Shown here: in pieces, positions 32,591-41,103 of the stretch
How positions within the stretch are numbered: the stretch's first letter is position 1
How the letters are laid out: every line of letters starts with the position of its first letter
Assembly (NCBI GenBank): GCA_963837365.1
Contig: CAWIMW010000012.1
Coordinates: 62,001 to 126,000 of the forward strand
From: CAWBXL01 sp963837365
GTDB taxonomy: Bacteria > Acidobacteriota > Terriglobia > Terriglobales > Acidobacteriaceae
Length of the DNA stretch: 64,000 bases
Direction: 5' to 3'
Program-made: the position numbers and the translations under genes
Notes under the pieces: generated by a model
What the model was told of the DNA's origin: nothing
Database searches by the model: none
Seen by the model: only the letters and a program-made list of their open reading frames with translations

Positions 32591-32606
32591 AGTGATCCGA
32601 GTCACT
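32591..32606. promoter_or_regulatory. CRP/FNR-type palindrome in the divergent region
   Basis: AGTGATCCGAGTCACT is a perfect AGTGA-N6-TCACT palindrome, 102 bases before ATG 32709 and 120 before ATG 32471. It could serve either divergent gene. Confidence 0.55.
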
Positions 32607-32708
32607 GCGCGGTCGGAACGGCACCAATATAAGAGGATTCAGGAGTATCTGTAGACCGCGAGCCATGAGTATGCCCCTCGGCCCATCTGCCAGGAAAGGA
32701 GTACTTCC

Positions 32709-33194
32709 ATGTCGCTCATTACGCTCAAAGCATTTCTCGATAGCTACGAGATCCCATACATTGTCATATCTCACTCGGTCGGTTATACAGCGCAAGGTAT
32801 TGCTGCGCTGTCACACGTCTCCGGCAAAGAACTTGCTAAAACTGTAATCGTCAAGTTGGACGGCAAGATGGTCATGGCCGTCCTTCCTGCGTCTTATCAC
32901 GTTGATCTGGAGCGTCTGAAAGTGGCTGCCGGAGCCCACTCCGCAGAACTCGCTTCCGAAAGAGAATTCAGAGGACGTTTCGCCGACTGCGAAACTGGAG
33001 CCATGCCGCCGTTCGGAAATCTCTACGGGATGCCGGTGTTCGTGGATGAGACCCTGACCCGGGACAAGGAAATTGCATTCAACGCCGGCACGCATCGCGA
33101 GTTGGTCAGAATGGCATGGGACGACTATCGGAAACTGGTCGAGCCAAAAATCGTCCGCTTCGCAGCTGGTCAACTCGCCGACAAGGCTGCATAA
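32709..33194 (+). CDS. ybaK: YbaK/ProX-type aminoacyl-tRNA deacylase
   Basis: A 161-residue single-domain protein preceded by AAAGGAG. The fold landmarks are YTAQGIAALSHVSGKELAKT (with the catalytic Lys region VIVKLDGKMVMAVLPAS) and the GAMPPFGNLYGMPVFVDETL loop that follows the GxPP-like motif of YbaK/ProRS INS domains. Family role: hydrolysis of mischarged Cys- or Ala-tRNAPro in trans. It is divergent from the 55-aa gene, with two CRP-type palindromes in between, so it might share the anaerobic control; this is inference. Confidence 0.88.
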   Translation: MSLITLKAFLDSYEIPYIVISHSVGYTAQGIAALSHVSGKELAKTVIVKLDGKMVMAVLPASYHVDLERLKVAAGAHSAELASEREFRGRFADCETGAMPPFGNLYGMPVFVDETLTRDKEIAFNAGTHRELVRMAWDDYRKLVEPKIVRFAAGQLADKAA

Positions 33195-33271
33195 GCCGGC
33201 GTCGAGTGTGGGCGGTCAACTATTACGAAGGGAAAGTCCTGCGCACATGCGACGCATGGCAGGAGGACGTG

Positions 33272-33463
33272 GTGGAATTGGCACTTAATTCGGAAGAAAA
33301 AAGACTCTTGATGGAGATCCTCGAAGAACGGCACCGTGAGTTTCTGCGTGAAGCCTCACGGGCCCACCATCATGAGTTTGGAATCGGGTTGCGAAACAAC
33401 GAAAAACTACTGGAGTCATTACTCAACAAACTGAGGGCCAGCGAACTGGTTCATTCCAGATAA
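33272..33463 (+). CDS. Small conserved helical protein
   Basis: A 63-residue product from GTG 33272 (AGGAGG five bases upstream): LNSEEKRLLMEILEERHREF, then SRAHHHEFGIGLRNNEKLLE, ending LVHSR. It is one long amphipathic helix hairpin, charged and without Cys. An upstream in-frame GTG at 33206 would add 22 residues but has no ribosome site. Similar short proteins occur in Acidobacteriota and other soil bacteria, as I recall, with no known role. It is 77 bases after ybaK on the same strand. Confidence 0.6.
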   Translation: MELALNSEEKRLLMEILEERHREFLREASRAHHHEFGIGLRNNEKLLESLLNKLRASELVHSR

Positions 33464-33498
33464 CCAACGCATGCCGCTCTGGCGGTACGCCAACTTAA

Positions 33499-34764
33499 TT
33501 AGTGACCCACTTCGAGAGGGATTGCCGCGTTCTTCGAACGCCATAGGTGATCTTTCACTGCAACCGAGAGTCTTCGTATACCTACCTGAATCTGCTCCAC
33601 TGTGGGCTTGGAGAAATTCAGTCGCATGTGACGCCCGCCCTCTGGATCTCCGTTTGCATAGAACGAGTTGCCGGGGACAAACGCCACCTTCTCTTCGATT
33701 GCAGTCTTGAACAGCTCCTGGGAAACGACCCCTTCGGGCAAGGTTGCCCACAAGAACAAACCACCATCCGGACGAGTCCAGGTAACTTCCGGCGGAAAAG
33801 ATTGCTGCATTGAATCCAGCATAGCATCGCGCCGCTCGCGATAGACGCGGCGAATGCGCTTGACGTGCTCATCGAGAAACCCGTCACGCGCGACTTCGTA
33901 AGCCACATATTGAATGAAACTGGAGGTATGCAGGTCGGCACCTTGCTTGAGCAGCACCAGCTTGCGGATTACGTCGGGTGGCGCGACGATCCACGCTAAC
34001 CGAATGCCGGGCGCGAGCGTCTTCGAAAAAGTACTCAAGTAAATGACATTCCCGATTGAGTACCCGTTGTCGCGGCGCAGGTTCTCCCGGTCCACAACCA
34101 CCAGTGGCGGCAGATGCTCGCCTTCAAAACGCAGCTGGCCATAGGGATCGTCCTCGATGATCGGGACGCCATACTTGTCCGCCAAAAGAATCAACTGGTG
34201 ACGCCTGCCTTCTGACAGAGTAACTCCCGCCGGATTCTGAAAATTCGGCAGCACATACATGAACTTCGGCCCCGCGCGCAAAGCGTGTTCCAACAACTCG
34301 GTGCGCAGCCCATCGTGATCAATGGGAACCGGCGCGTATTGCGCGCCATATACGTTGAATGCCTGCAATGCTCCCAAATAGGTCGGCGCTTCGACCAGTA
34401 TGCGGTCGCCGCGGTTGATCAGCAATTTCCCGACTAAATCCAGCGCCTGCTGCGACCCCGAGGTGATCAAAACATTTTCCATCTGGGCGCGAATGCCATA
34501 GCGCGCCATGTTGCGTGCCAGCATTTCCCGCAGCGGTTCATAGCCCTCAGTGAGTCCGTATTGCAAGGCAGAGGCGCCATTTTCCAGCAGCACTTTGTGG
34601 CAGGCTTCTTCGAAACGCTCCACGGGAAAAACATCGGGTGAAGGCAGGCCTCCCGCGAACGAGATAACGTCGGGCCGTTCCGACAGCTTCAACAACTCAC
34701 GGATAGCAGAACTCTTGACGCCGTTGGTGCGCGACGCATAACGAGAGATCCAAACCGTGGACAT
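33499..34764 (-). CDS. PLP-dependent class I/II aminotransferase (2-aminoadipate type)
   Basis: From ATG 34764 (GGAGG nine bases before) the enzyme has 421 residues. N-terminal VISFAGGLPSPDVFP, LITSGSQQALDLVGKLLINR, YVLPNFQNPAGVTLS (with the ring-pairing Asn) and IIEDDPYGQLRF precede the Schiff-base Lys in LSTFSKTLAPGIRLAW. RHMRLNFSKP near the end has the carboxylate Arg. The pattern is that of LysN/ARO8-like aminotransferases, which act on 2-aminoadipate, aromatic or branched amino acids. There is no GntR domain, so it is not a MocR regulator. Substrate specificity is open. Confidence 0.92.
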   Translation of the reverse strand: MSTVWISRYASRTNGVKSSAIRELLKLSERPDVISFAGGLPSPDVFPVERFEEACHKVLLENGASALQYGLTEGYEPLREMLARNMARYGIRAQMENVLITSGSQQALDLVGKLLINRGDRILVEAPTYLGALQAFNVYGAQYAPVPIDHDGLRTELLEHALRAGPKFMYVLPNFQNPAGVTLSEGRRHQLILLADKYGVPIIEDDPYGQLRFEGEHLPPLVVVDRENLRRDNGYSIGNVIYLSTFSKTLAPGIRLAWIVAPPDVIRKLVLLKQGADLHTSSFIQYVAYEVARDGFLDEHVKRIRRVYRERRDAMLDSMQQSFPPEVTWTRPDGGLFLWATLPEGVVSQELFKTAIEEKVAFVPGNSFYANGDPEGGRHMRLNFSKPTVEQIQVGIRRLSVAVKDHLWRSKNAAIPLEVGH

Positions 34765-34828
34765 AGTCAAGTCCTCCACAAACGACAAAACTCAGAGAGA
34801 TTATGGCTTGGGGGCAGTAGACAAAATG

Positions 34829-35281
34829 TCACGCAACGACCGCCATGCCGTTGACGGTCACCGCCGGCTCCAAGGTTGGATGAACGGCCAATGCGCGAGA
34901 AACCTCGCACTCGGCAAGTGTCTTGCTCAGTAATTTCGTCGCAAGATCGTGATTGTCGCCGCTGGGAAGAGCCAGTTGCGCGCGAACCACGACATGCTCC
35001 AAGCAAGGCAGTGCGTCCACGGTGTGTACGACGCCCTGAGCTTCCACTTGTAGGCGGGTGTAGGCCAAGTGTGACTCGGCTGCGAAGCTGCGGAATGTAG
35101 TCGCGAAGCAACTGGCCAGTGAGGCCAACAACAGTTCTTCTGGCGCCCATCGGCCTTCCAGTCCGCCATTTTTGATCGGCGCGGTGAAGTGTATGGAGTT
35201 GGGCGCAGAATCGGATTTCGTGATGCCGGTTGACCCCGAGCACCACCATGCCACGACTCGAGACTTGTGTTCCTGATCCAT
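34829..35281 (-). CDS. OsmC/Ohr-family protein
   Basis: A 150-residue protein preceded by GAGGAG. It has GGLEGRWAPEELLLASLASC, the family signature with the first reactive Cys in the long helix, and ends with the CEVSRAL segment that holds the second Cys. OsmC/Ohr proteins reduce organic hydroperoxides with this Cys pair. At 150 residues it is a normal OsmC-like member. The context (aminotransferase downstream, aldehyde dehydrogenase upstream) does not narrow the substrate. Confidence 0.88.
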   Translation of the reverse strand: MDQEHKSRVVAWWCSGSTGITKSDSAPNSIHFTAPIKNGGLEGRWAPEELLLASLASCFATTFRSFAAESHLAYTRLQVEAQGVVHTVDALPCLEHVVVRAQLALPSGDNHDLATKLLSKTLAECEVSRALAVHPTLEPAVTVNGMAVVA

Positions 35282-35522
35282 GGATTGGGCTCCTCAGCGG
35301 CGGGCTTTGTAGAGCAATGGATCTGGCTGCAAAACGGAAAGGAGAGGGATACACAAATTCCCTGCCCTCGGCCTTTCGTCTCACTGTCACTCGCGATTGT
35401 TACCGATGCGAATTGGGGCCGCCGTGCCCCAACGCACGGTTTCAGGTGATCTCCATCACGGGGCAAGTCGAATTCCGCTAATCGGTTCAGTTGATGGGGT
35501 TTGGTACCAAGATCGGGGAGAA

Positions 35523-37094
35523 CTAGAGTTTCTTATTAAACAGGATGCCAAAAGAGCGGGCGCCTCCTTGCAGCCGTTGCCAAATGCCATGGGCGAATTG
35601 CAGATCCAGCAGGGCCACCATTTGACGGGTAAACGTGGCGCCATATGAATACCACCACACTTTCTTTATACCGGGTAGCCGGTCCGAGGCCACATATTTG
35701 ATGCGCACCATTTCTTCCAGGCCGAATCGCCCATGAGTACGGCCAATGCCGCTGGCTTTGACTCCTCCGTGCGGCGCTTCGCTGATGCCGAAGCAGGAGA
35801 CCACATCATTCACCAGCACCGTACCTGCGTTGATGCGATGCGCAAGAGCCTCACCCCGCGCACGGTCGCGTGTCCAGACGCTCGCGGCCAAGCCGTACTC
35901 AGAATCGTTGGCCAAGCGGACAGCCTCATCCTCGTTGTCGAACGCCATGATGGGCAGCACCGGTCCGAATGTTTCCTCGCGCATGACTTGCATATCATGA
36001 GTGACGTCGGCCAGCACGGTAGGTGCATAGAAATTCGGGCCGAGTTCTGACAACCGGGTTCCGCCCGCTAGCACACGGGCTCCACGATCCTTCGCGTCTT
36101 GAACTTGTTGCTCCACGATGCGGAGCTGGCGCTCGTTAATCATCGGCCCCATGTCGGTCTCTGGATTCATGCCGTCGCCTGCGCGCAGCTGTTTAGTTTT
36201 TCTGACACACGCCTCCAGAAATGGCTCGTACACTTTTCGCTGCACATAGCATCGCTCTACCGAGAGGCACGTCTGTCCGGCATTCACGAAGGCTCCCCAA
36301 ACGGCGCCGCTGGAGGCAACGTCGACATCCGCATCCTCCAAAACCAGCATGGGATCTTTGCCGCCTAATTCGAGAACAACTGGAAGCAACCGCGCCGCCG
36401 CAGCCTGCGCGATGCGCTTGCCGGTGGGTACGCTTCCAGTGAAAACCAGTTTGTCGATTTCGCCGTTCAGCAGTGCCGCGCCGGTGGCGCCATCGCCTAC
36501 GACGACTTGGAAAATGTCTTTCGGAACTCCTGCCTCGTGAAACAAAGATGCCAGTTCTAGTACCACCAGCGAGGTGAGTTCTGAGGGCTTCACCACTACC
36601 GCATTGCCCGCGACCAGTGCAGCTAGAGTCTCCGTGGCGGGGATTGAAAATGGGTAATTCCATGGCGAAATAATGCCGATCACACCGTAAGGTTCGCGCA
36701 GAATCCGGCCGGCTTTGGTTTTCATGGCAAGATTCCCGTGTTGCACCCGTTCGTCTCTTAGCAGCTGATAAGCATTCTCGATGTAGAAGCGGGCTGCATC
36801 GAGCACTACGATCACTTCGGTCGTGAGCGCCTCCGCATAGGGTTTGCCGGCTTCGCATGAGATCAACCGCGCGACTTCTGATTTTCTTTCATGCAACAGG
36901 CGCTGAAACTTCTTAAGCAACGCGACACGTCGTGCGACTCCAAGCTTGAACCAGGCCGGTTGAGCAGCCCGCGTACCCGCGACTGCCGCCTGCACTTCCT
37001 TCTCCGTGGCAGCTGCGATTTCGCGCAGAGTTTCTCCGGTCGCGGGGTTGACTGAAATCACTTTGCGGGCTGCAACTTGAAGGTCGATTGCCAT
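35523..37094 (-). CDS. NAD(P)-dependent aldehyde dehydrogenase (succinate-semialdehyde-type)
   Basis: This 523-residue enzyme holds GIISPWNYPFSIPATETLAA, NAVVVKPSELTSL and FTGSVPTGKRIAQAA in the cofactor domain. The general base Glu is in LELGGKDPMLV and the nucleophile Cys is in NAGQTCLSVERCYV. The C-terminal 30 residues (QMVALLDLQFAHGIWQRL) extend beyond the typical 460-490-residue family and may be membrane-associating. The closest recognisable group is succinate-semialdehyde dehydrogenase-like ALDH. With the CoA-transferase nearby a 4-hydroxybutyrate link is imaginable, but not shown. Confidence 0.9.
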   Translation of the reverse strand: MAIDLQVAARKVISVNPATGETLREIAAATEKEVQAAVAGTRAAQPAWFKLGVARRVALLKKFQRLLHERKSEVARLISCEAGKPYAEALTTEVIVVLDAARFYIENAYQLLRDERVQHGNLAMKTKAGRILREPYGVIGIISPWNYPFSIPATETLAALVAGNAVVVKPSELTSLVVLELASLFHEAGVPKDIFQVVVGDGATGAALLNGEIDKLVFTGSVPTGKRIAQAAAARLLPVVLELGGKDPMLVLEDADVDVASSGAVWGAFVNAGQTCLSVERCYVQRKVYEPFLEACVRKTKQLRAGDGMNPETDMGPMINERQLRIVEQQVQDAKDRGARVLAGGTRLSELGPNFYAPTVLADVTHDMQVMREETFGPVLPIMAFDNEDEAVRLANDSEYGLAASVWTRDRARGEALAHRINAGTVLVNDVVSCFGISEAPHGGVKASGIGRTHGRFGLEEMVRIKYVASDRLPGIKKVWWYSYGATFTRQMVALLDLQFAHGIWQRLQGGARSFGILFNKKL

Positions 37095-37338
37095 TCCAGG
37101 AAAATTCTACGCGGGGCGCGGTTGCCGCGCCAATTTTCCATTTGGAGTATGATCTCCGCGACATGCCACTTCTCCCCGCGCGAAATCTTAAGGACTAATC
37201 ACAAGTAAGCGATGGCTTCCGAATCGCCCGACTATTGTTCGAATGATAATCAGAAAAGTTCCGCAAGTGATACTACCCACTGCGTTCTAAAGAAGATAGC
37301 CTGAGCCAAATCTCTCGACTGGTCATACAGGAGGGCCC

Positions 37339-38856
37339 GTGATTCGTCGATTTGTGTGCCTCGTCGCGCTTTGCACTGTTTCACTTGCGGCGGATGATCC
37401 TTCTCAACCTTCGCTTACCATCTACAACCAAAACTTTGCTGTCGTCCGCCAGGAGCTGCCGCTGGATCTGAAGGCCGGCGTGAACAGCCTCCATGTGACC
37501 GATATCACCATGCACCTGGAACCGGATTCTGTCATCCTGCGTGACCCTACCGGAAAACAACCGATTCAGGTGCTCGAGCAGAACTACCGGGCCGATCCGA
37601 TTTCAGAACCGCTGCTGCTCTCGCTCTTTGAGGGAAAGACGATTGATTTTCTGGTACAGCGCGATAACAAGCAGGAAGTTGTCTCCGGCAAAATCATTCG
37701 CAGCGGCTATGTTCCTCACAATTCCATGGCAATGAGCCGTTACGGTACTCAGTACTATCAGTCTCAGATGGCTTATGTGCAGAGCGGCTCGCAGCAGCCC
37801 ATCATTGAGCTCGACGGTAAGTTGCGATTCGGTCTGCCCGGAACACCGCTGTTTCCTGCTCTCGGGGATGACACCGTGCTCAAGCCCACCCTACAGTGGC
37901 TGCTTTCTGTGGAGAAACCTGGCCCGCTTCGGGCCGAGTTTTCATATGTAACAGGCGGCCTCACCTGGGAAGCTGACTACAACATTGTGGCTCCGGAAAA
38001 AGGCGACGCTGTAGACATCGTCGGCTGGGTCACCATGGACAATCAAAGCGGCAAAGACTTCCAAAACGCGCGCGTCAAGCTTATGGCAGGAGATGTGAAT
38101 AAGATTCAGCCGGGGCAAATGTATGACCGCTCAGAGATGATATCCAATGACGGACCGGTAAGTGCATTCAGGACTCCGCCGGTGACCGAAAGAACCTTCG
38201 ACGAATATCACCTCTACAGCCTCGCTCGCCTCACCACCTTGCACGACCGCGAAACCAAGCAGGTCGAATTCATCCGCGCTTCCAATGTCTCTACGAAACA
38301 AATCTATATCTACGATGGGCTTAAACTTGATCCCAACCGCTACAACGGCTGGAACTGGGAAAGTATCCGCAATGATTTCTCCTACGGAACGGAATCCAAT
38401 CCGAAGATTTGGGTGATGCGTGAGTTCAACAACTCGGAAGCCAATCACCTCGGCATGCCCCTACCCAAAGGGCGGGTGCGCTTTTATCGGCGAAATGATG
38501 ATGGCCAGATTGAATTCACCGGCGAGAATGTGATTGATCACACTCCACGCGACGAAAGGGTACGCGTGTATACCGGCAACGCCTTCGACCTGACCGGCGA
38601 ACGCCGCCGCACGGACTACAGGCTGGAGACCAACCGGCAAATGCTCGATGAGTCATTCGAAATCAAGGTCCGCAATCACAAAAAAGAAGCGGTTGACGTC
38701 CGCGTTGTCGAGCACCTGTACCGTTGGAGTACTTGGGACATCTCCGCAAAGTCTGACCCCTATCGAAAGACCGACAGCAAGACGATCGAGTTCGCAGTGA
38801 CGATTCCGCCGGATGGAGAGAAGACAATTACGTATACCGCGCTCTACACATGGTGA
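37339..38856 (+). CDS. DUF4139-domain secreted protein
   Basis: GTG 37339 follows GGAGGG. A short signal (FVCLVALCTVSLAAD) is followed by a DUF4139 core. An N-terminal beta domain (TIYNQNFAVVRQELPLDL, GKTIDFLVQRDNKQEVVSGK) and the C-terminal part (FRTPPVTERTFDEYHLYSL, YRLETNRQMLDESFEIKVRN, ending KTITYTALYTW) are visible. Many Acidobacteriota have several such proteins, probably periplasmic or outer-membrane associated; the biochemical role is unknown. It has 505 residues and no close partner gene: the downstream gene is on the opposite strand. Confidence 0.85.
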   Translation: MIRRFVCLVALCTVSLAADDPSQPSLTIYNQNFAVVRQELPLDLKAGVNSLHVTDITMHLEPDSVILRDPTGKQPIQVLEQNYRADPISEPLLLSLFEGKTIDFLVQRDNKQEVVSGKIIRSGYVPHNSMAMSRYGTQYYQSQMAYVQSGSQQPIIELDGKLRFGLPGTPLFPALGDDTVLKPTLQWLLSVEKPGPLRAEFSYVTGGLTWEADYNIVAPEKGDAVDIVGWVTMDNQSGKDFQNARVKLMAGDVNKIQPGQMYDRSEMISNDGPVSAFRTPPVTERTFDEYHLYSLARLTTLHDRETKQVEFIRASNVSTKQIYIYDGLKLDPNRYNGWNWESIRNDFSYGTESNPKIWVMREFNNSEANHLGMPLPKGRVRFYRRNDDGQIEFTGENVIDHTPRDERVRVYTGNAFDLTGERRRTDYRLETNRQMLDESFEIKVRNHKKEAVDVRVVEHLYRWSTWDISAKSDPYRKTDSKTIEFAVTIPPDGEKTITYTALYTW

Positions 38857-38939
38857 AAGGTCGCCCATGCGGAAAACCTTGCGACGTCCTTGCCTTTGCG
38901 AACCAGCGCGGCAGTGCCCGGTTCTCACGCAACATATTG

Positions 38940-39377
38940 CTAGCGCTTATCTTCAATGGCCCGCTTCAGTGTGGCCAACTGATCGCGATAGCGCACCCGC
39001 AGGGAGCGGAGCAGCCAGGGGAGAGCGAGCCACATCGAGCCATGAGGCCGGATATCGCCGATGAACGATACCGTTGTCCCGGTCTCGTCCGCTTCGAGGC
39101 GGTACTCAAAAGTCCCTGTGACGCCGTTAGCAGTGTTGGTATTGCCGCATCTGTGGGGTGGCTCATAGAGCCAGATTTCCGATGGCACCTGTATCGTTTT
39201 TCCCGAAGCATCCAGCGTCAAAAGGATCGTCGAACCCTTCTGAAGCGGCCCGCCGCCAACAATTTCCATGCGGCGCACCAGGTTGCGCCAGCGCGGCGCC
39301 GTGCTGAAGTCCATCATGTAAGCGAACACTTCTTCTCGCGTCCGGTCGATGTGTTGGGTGTAGCGGAAGGCGCGCAT
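38940..39377 (-). CDS. SRPBCC (polyketide-cyclase/START-like) family protein
   Basis: A 145-residue helix-grip protein: FRYTQHIDRTREEVFAYMMD at the front, GSTILLTLDASGKTIQVPSE in the middle, and a long C-terminal helix (LPWLLRSLRVRYRDQLATLK). These match SRPBCC polyketide-cyclase-type proteins, which bind hydrophobic ligands. It overlaps the HTH regulator by one base (TGATG) and forms a three-gene operon with it and the membrane protein. Confidence 0.82.
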   Translation of the reverse strand: MRAFRYTQHIDRTREEVFAYMMDFSTAPRWRNLVRRMEIVGGGPLQKGSTILLTLDASGKTIQVPSEIWLYEPPHRCGNTNTANGVTGTFEYRLEADETGTTVSFIGDIRPHGSMWLALPWLLRSLRVRYRDQLATLKRAIEDKR

Positions 39378-39577
39378 CAGTCGTTCTCCTCCAATTCAAA
39401 GATGTCATCTACTTTCTGATCGAAGGCCCGCGCGATTTTCATGGCCAGCGGCAGGCCGGGATCGTACTTGCCGGTTTCGATGGCATTGATGGCTTGGCGC
39501 GTGACTCCTACGCGCATGCCCAGCTCAGCCTGCGACCAGTTCTGCTCCGCTCGTAACACCCGCAAACGGTTTTTCAT
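39377..39577 (-). CDS. XRE-type HTH regulator (YozG-like)
   Basis: From ATG 39577 (ATGA overlap with the upstream gene) the protein is 66 residues long, almost only a helix-turn-helix: LRVLRAEQNWSQAELGMRVG and VTRQAINAIETGKYDPGLPL. These small one-domain regulators often pair with a membrane protein gene directly upstream, as here. It likely controls its own operon. No operator was identified. Confidence 0.9.
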   Translation of the reverse strand: MKNRLRVLRAEQNWSQAELGMRVGVTRQAINAIETGKYDPGLPLAMKIARAFDQKVDDIFELEEND

Positions 39578-39975
39578 CGGTAGTACCATGCCGTGATCAT
39601 GATCGCCAGCCACCAGATGAGCATCATGCCGAACCAAATGAGCATCAACGGCACGTAATCAATGAAACCAGCGAACTGGAGCAGGTTGGCGGCAAACACC
39701 AGCAGATTCGTGACCGCGAAGGCGACGGCCAGCGCTACCAGATGAATGCGCAGAGTAAATTCGTCCTGTTTGCGAATGACCTTGGCAGTGGCAAGTTGCC
39801 AGGGCACGAAACCGATCAGTCCGATGGCGACTGCCGCTATGCGAATGGTTAAACTTTTCGGGTGATGGCGCAGAGTTCCAAAGGCAATCGCCTCAGCTAC
39901 GCCCCACAGGGCGATGGATCCGAAAACTTGTCCGAGTATGCGGAGGCCGGGGTCACGCTTTTCGTCTTGAGGCAT
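39574..39975 (-). CDS. Four-helix membrane protein paired with XRE regulator
   Basis: A 133-residue protein with four predicted membrane segments, including IRIAAVAIGLIGFVPWQLA, VALAVAFAVTNLLVFAANLL and LMLIWFGMMLIWWLAIMI. It fits the small DUF-type membrane proteins found upstream of YozG-like regulators. It is the first gene of the operon, and a short AT-rich region precedes it. Function unknown; a transmembrane signal partner of the regulator is possible. Confidence 0.7.
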   Translation of the reverse strand: MPQDEKRDPGLRILGQVFGSIALWGVAEAIAFGTLRHHPKSLTIRIAAVAIGLIGFVPWQLATAKVIRKQDEFTLRIHLVALAVAFAVTNLLVFAANLLQFAGFIDYVPLMLIWFGMMLIWWLAIMITAWYYR

Positions 39976-40055
39976 ATTGTGTCCTCTATACAGGACACAA
40001 TGTAATGTTTAAATTACTTAATGTCAACTAAAACTTACGTCGTATGCTGTGTAAA

Positions 40056-40089
40056 AATACAAAAAGGCGATTCGCCAAGCGAATCGCCT
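40056..40089 (-). terminator. Terminator of the cold-shock gene
   Basis: AGGCGATTCGC and its complement (40065-40075, 40079-40089) form an 11-bp stem with a 3-base loop, followed on the minus strand by a T-rich run (positions 40065 down to 40051). It starts 21 bases after the cspA stop. Confidence 0.85.
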
Positions 40090-40109
40090 CTCTGCAAAAG
40101 TTCTCCGAC

Positions 40110-40310
40110 TTAGAGCGGTTTGACGTTCTCCGCTTGCCAGCCCTTGGGTCCCTTGGTTACGTCGAATTGCACGGTCTGGCCTTCTTGCAGGCTCTTGAAG
40201 CCGCCGGCTTGAATGGCTGAGAAATGCACGAAAACATCTTCGCCCGACTGGCGGCTGATAAAGCCGTAGCCCTTGGCATCGTTAAACCACTTTACTGTTC
40301 CTTGTTCCAT
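40110..40310 (-). CDS. cspA: Cold-shock domain protein
   Basis: A 66-residue CSD protein with both RNP motifs, KGYGFISR and DVFVHFSAI, and conserved aromatic residues (WFNDAKGYGF). It begins MEQGTVKWF and ends GPKGWQAENVKPL. Family role: single-strand RNA/DNA chaperone in cold adaptation or growth. A long 5' untranslated region (about 250 bases before the next gene) is compatible with temperature-dependent leader structure; I did not resolve a fold. Confidence 0.96.
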   Translation of the reverse strand: MEQGTVKWFNDAKGYGFISRQSGEDVFVHFSAIQAGGFKSLQEGQTVQFDVTKGPKGWQAENVKPL

Positions 40311-40604
40311 GTTCTTTTTGTTCCTTAATTTTTGTAATTTACGCTGGAGGGAGTCGGAAACTTGCGCAGGTTACTAGCTGTTGAAGCAAGAACTGCTCAC
40401 GACCGATTCGGTCAACGTACACCATGATGCTACGTGTACGGCGCAAGATTAGCAAGCAAATTGCTGTAAGGAACCCTAACTTGTTTGTTTTCAATCTGCT
40501 TATCAATCGCCTGAATTACAAAAGGGGCGCGGGGCACCGCGAAAAATTAGCGGTTTCAGGAAATACTAGGGTAGTATGGAAGCAGCAGTAGAAATGGAGC
40601 CGTC

Positions 40605-40748
40605 ATGCCCCAGGAGTCTATTGAGCCCAGGCAGGACTTTGCTGCCGCTGTAGTTGACAAACGTGACCCGCAGAAAATCACCGATCTCATCGCACAGCTC
40701 GACCGCGATCTGGTAGAAACGCACAAAAACACTTCCAAGCGGCGTTAA
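40605..40748 (+). CDS. 47-residue small acidic/helical protein
   Basis: ATG 40605 has GGAG six bases upstream. The product (MPQESIEPRQDFAAAVVDKR, then KITDLIAQLDRDLVETHK) ends in a basic tail (KNTSKRR) before TAA. It is a single helix with alternating charges. No family recognised. It lies 200 bases before the 50-aa basic protein, in the same direction; whether they share a transcript is unknown. Confidence 0.5.
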   Translation: MPQESIEPRQDFAAAVVDKRDPQKITDLIAQLDRDLVETHKNTSKRR

Positions 40749-40950
40749 ACGTCGTTGCCTGGCGGCGTACACCTTAAACTCTTGACCTCGAAGACCCAGT
40801 ACAAACGCCTTCGCGATTGAGAAATTCAACCCGAAAGGCGAGCCTCCGTGTGTCCTTTGACCAACGCGGAATTTCGTCTGCCGTCAGTCCATCGCCGCAC
40901 GCAAGCCCCCGGCTAGCCAGCAAACGCTGCAATCCAACGAAGGAGTGAAT

Positions 40951-41103
40951 ATGTCCGGAATTAATGGCGACAAAGCCAGGTTTCACCGGCGACGCAAGAA
41001 GAAGATCCAGCGCCGCGTTCGGCAACGGGAGATGTTCGGGTATCTACCCAAGCAAGTGGCGGGGACGCGCTCAGGCCCTAAACCAAAGGAGAAATCGGCA
41101 TGA
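40951..41103 (+). CDS. 50-residue basic protein
   Basis: ATG 40951 follows GAAGGAG. The product starts MSGINGDKARFHRRRKKKIQ, continues RRVRQREMFGYLPKQVAGTR and is very rich in Arg/Lys, as nucleic-acid-binding or ribosome-associated peptides are. A similar short NGDK-x-RF-x-R protein is, from memory, widespread in Acidobacteriota. Its stop overlaps the next start (ATGA), so it is translationally coupled to the pseudo-receiver gene. Confidence 0.65.
   Translation: MSGINGDKARFHRRRKKKIQRRVRQREMFGYLPKQVAGTRSGPKPKEKSA

Noticed and set aside
40311..40560. A definite cold-shock RNA thermosensor in the cspA leader
   Set aside because: The leader is long and AT-rich in part, but I could not identify a conserved cold-box or a clear alternative fold by eye.
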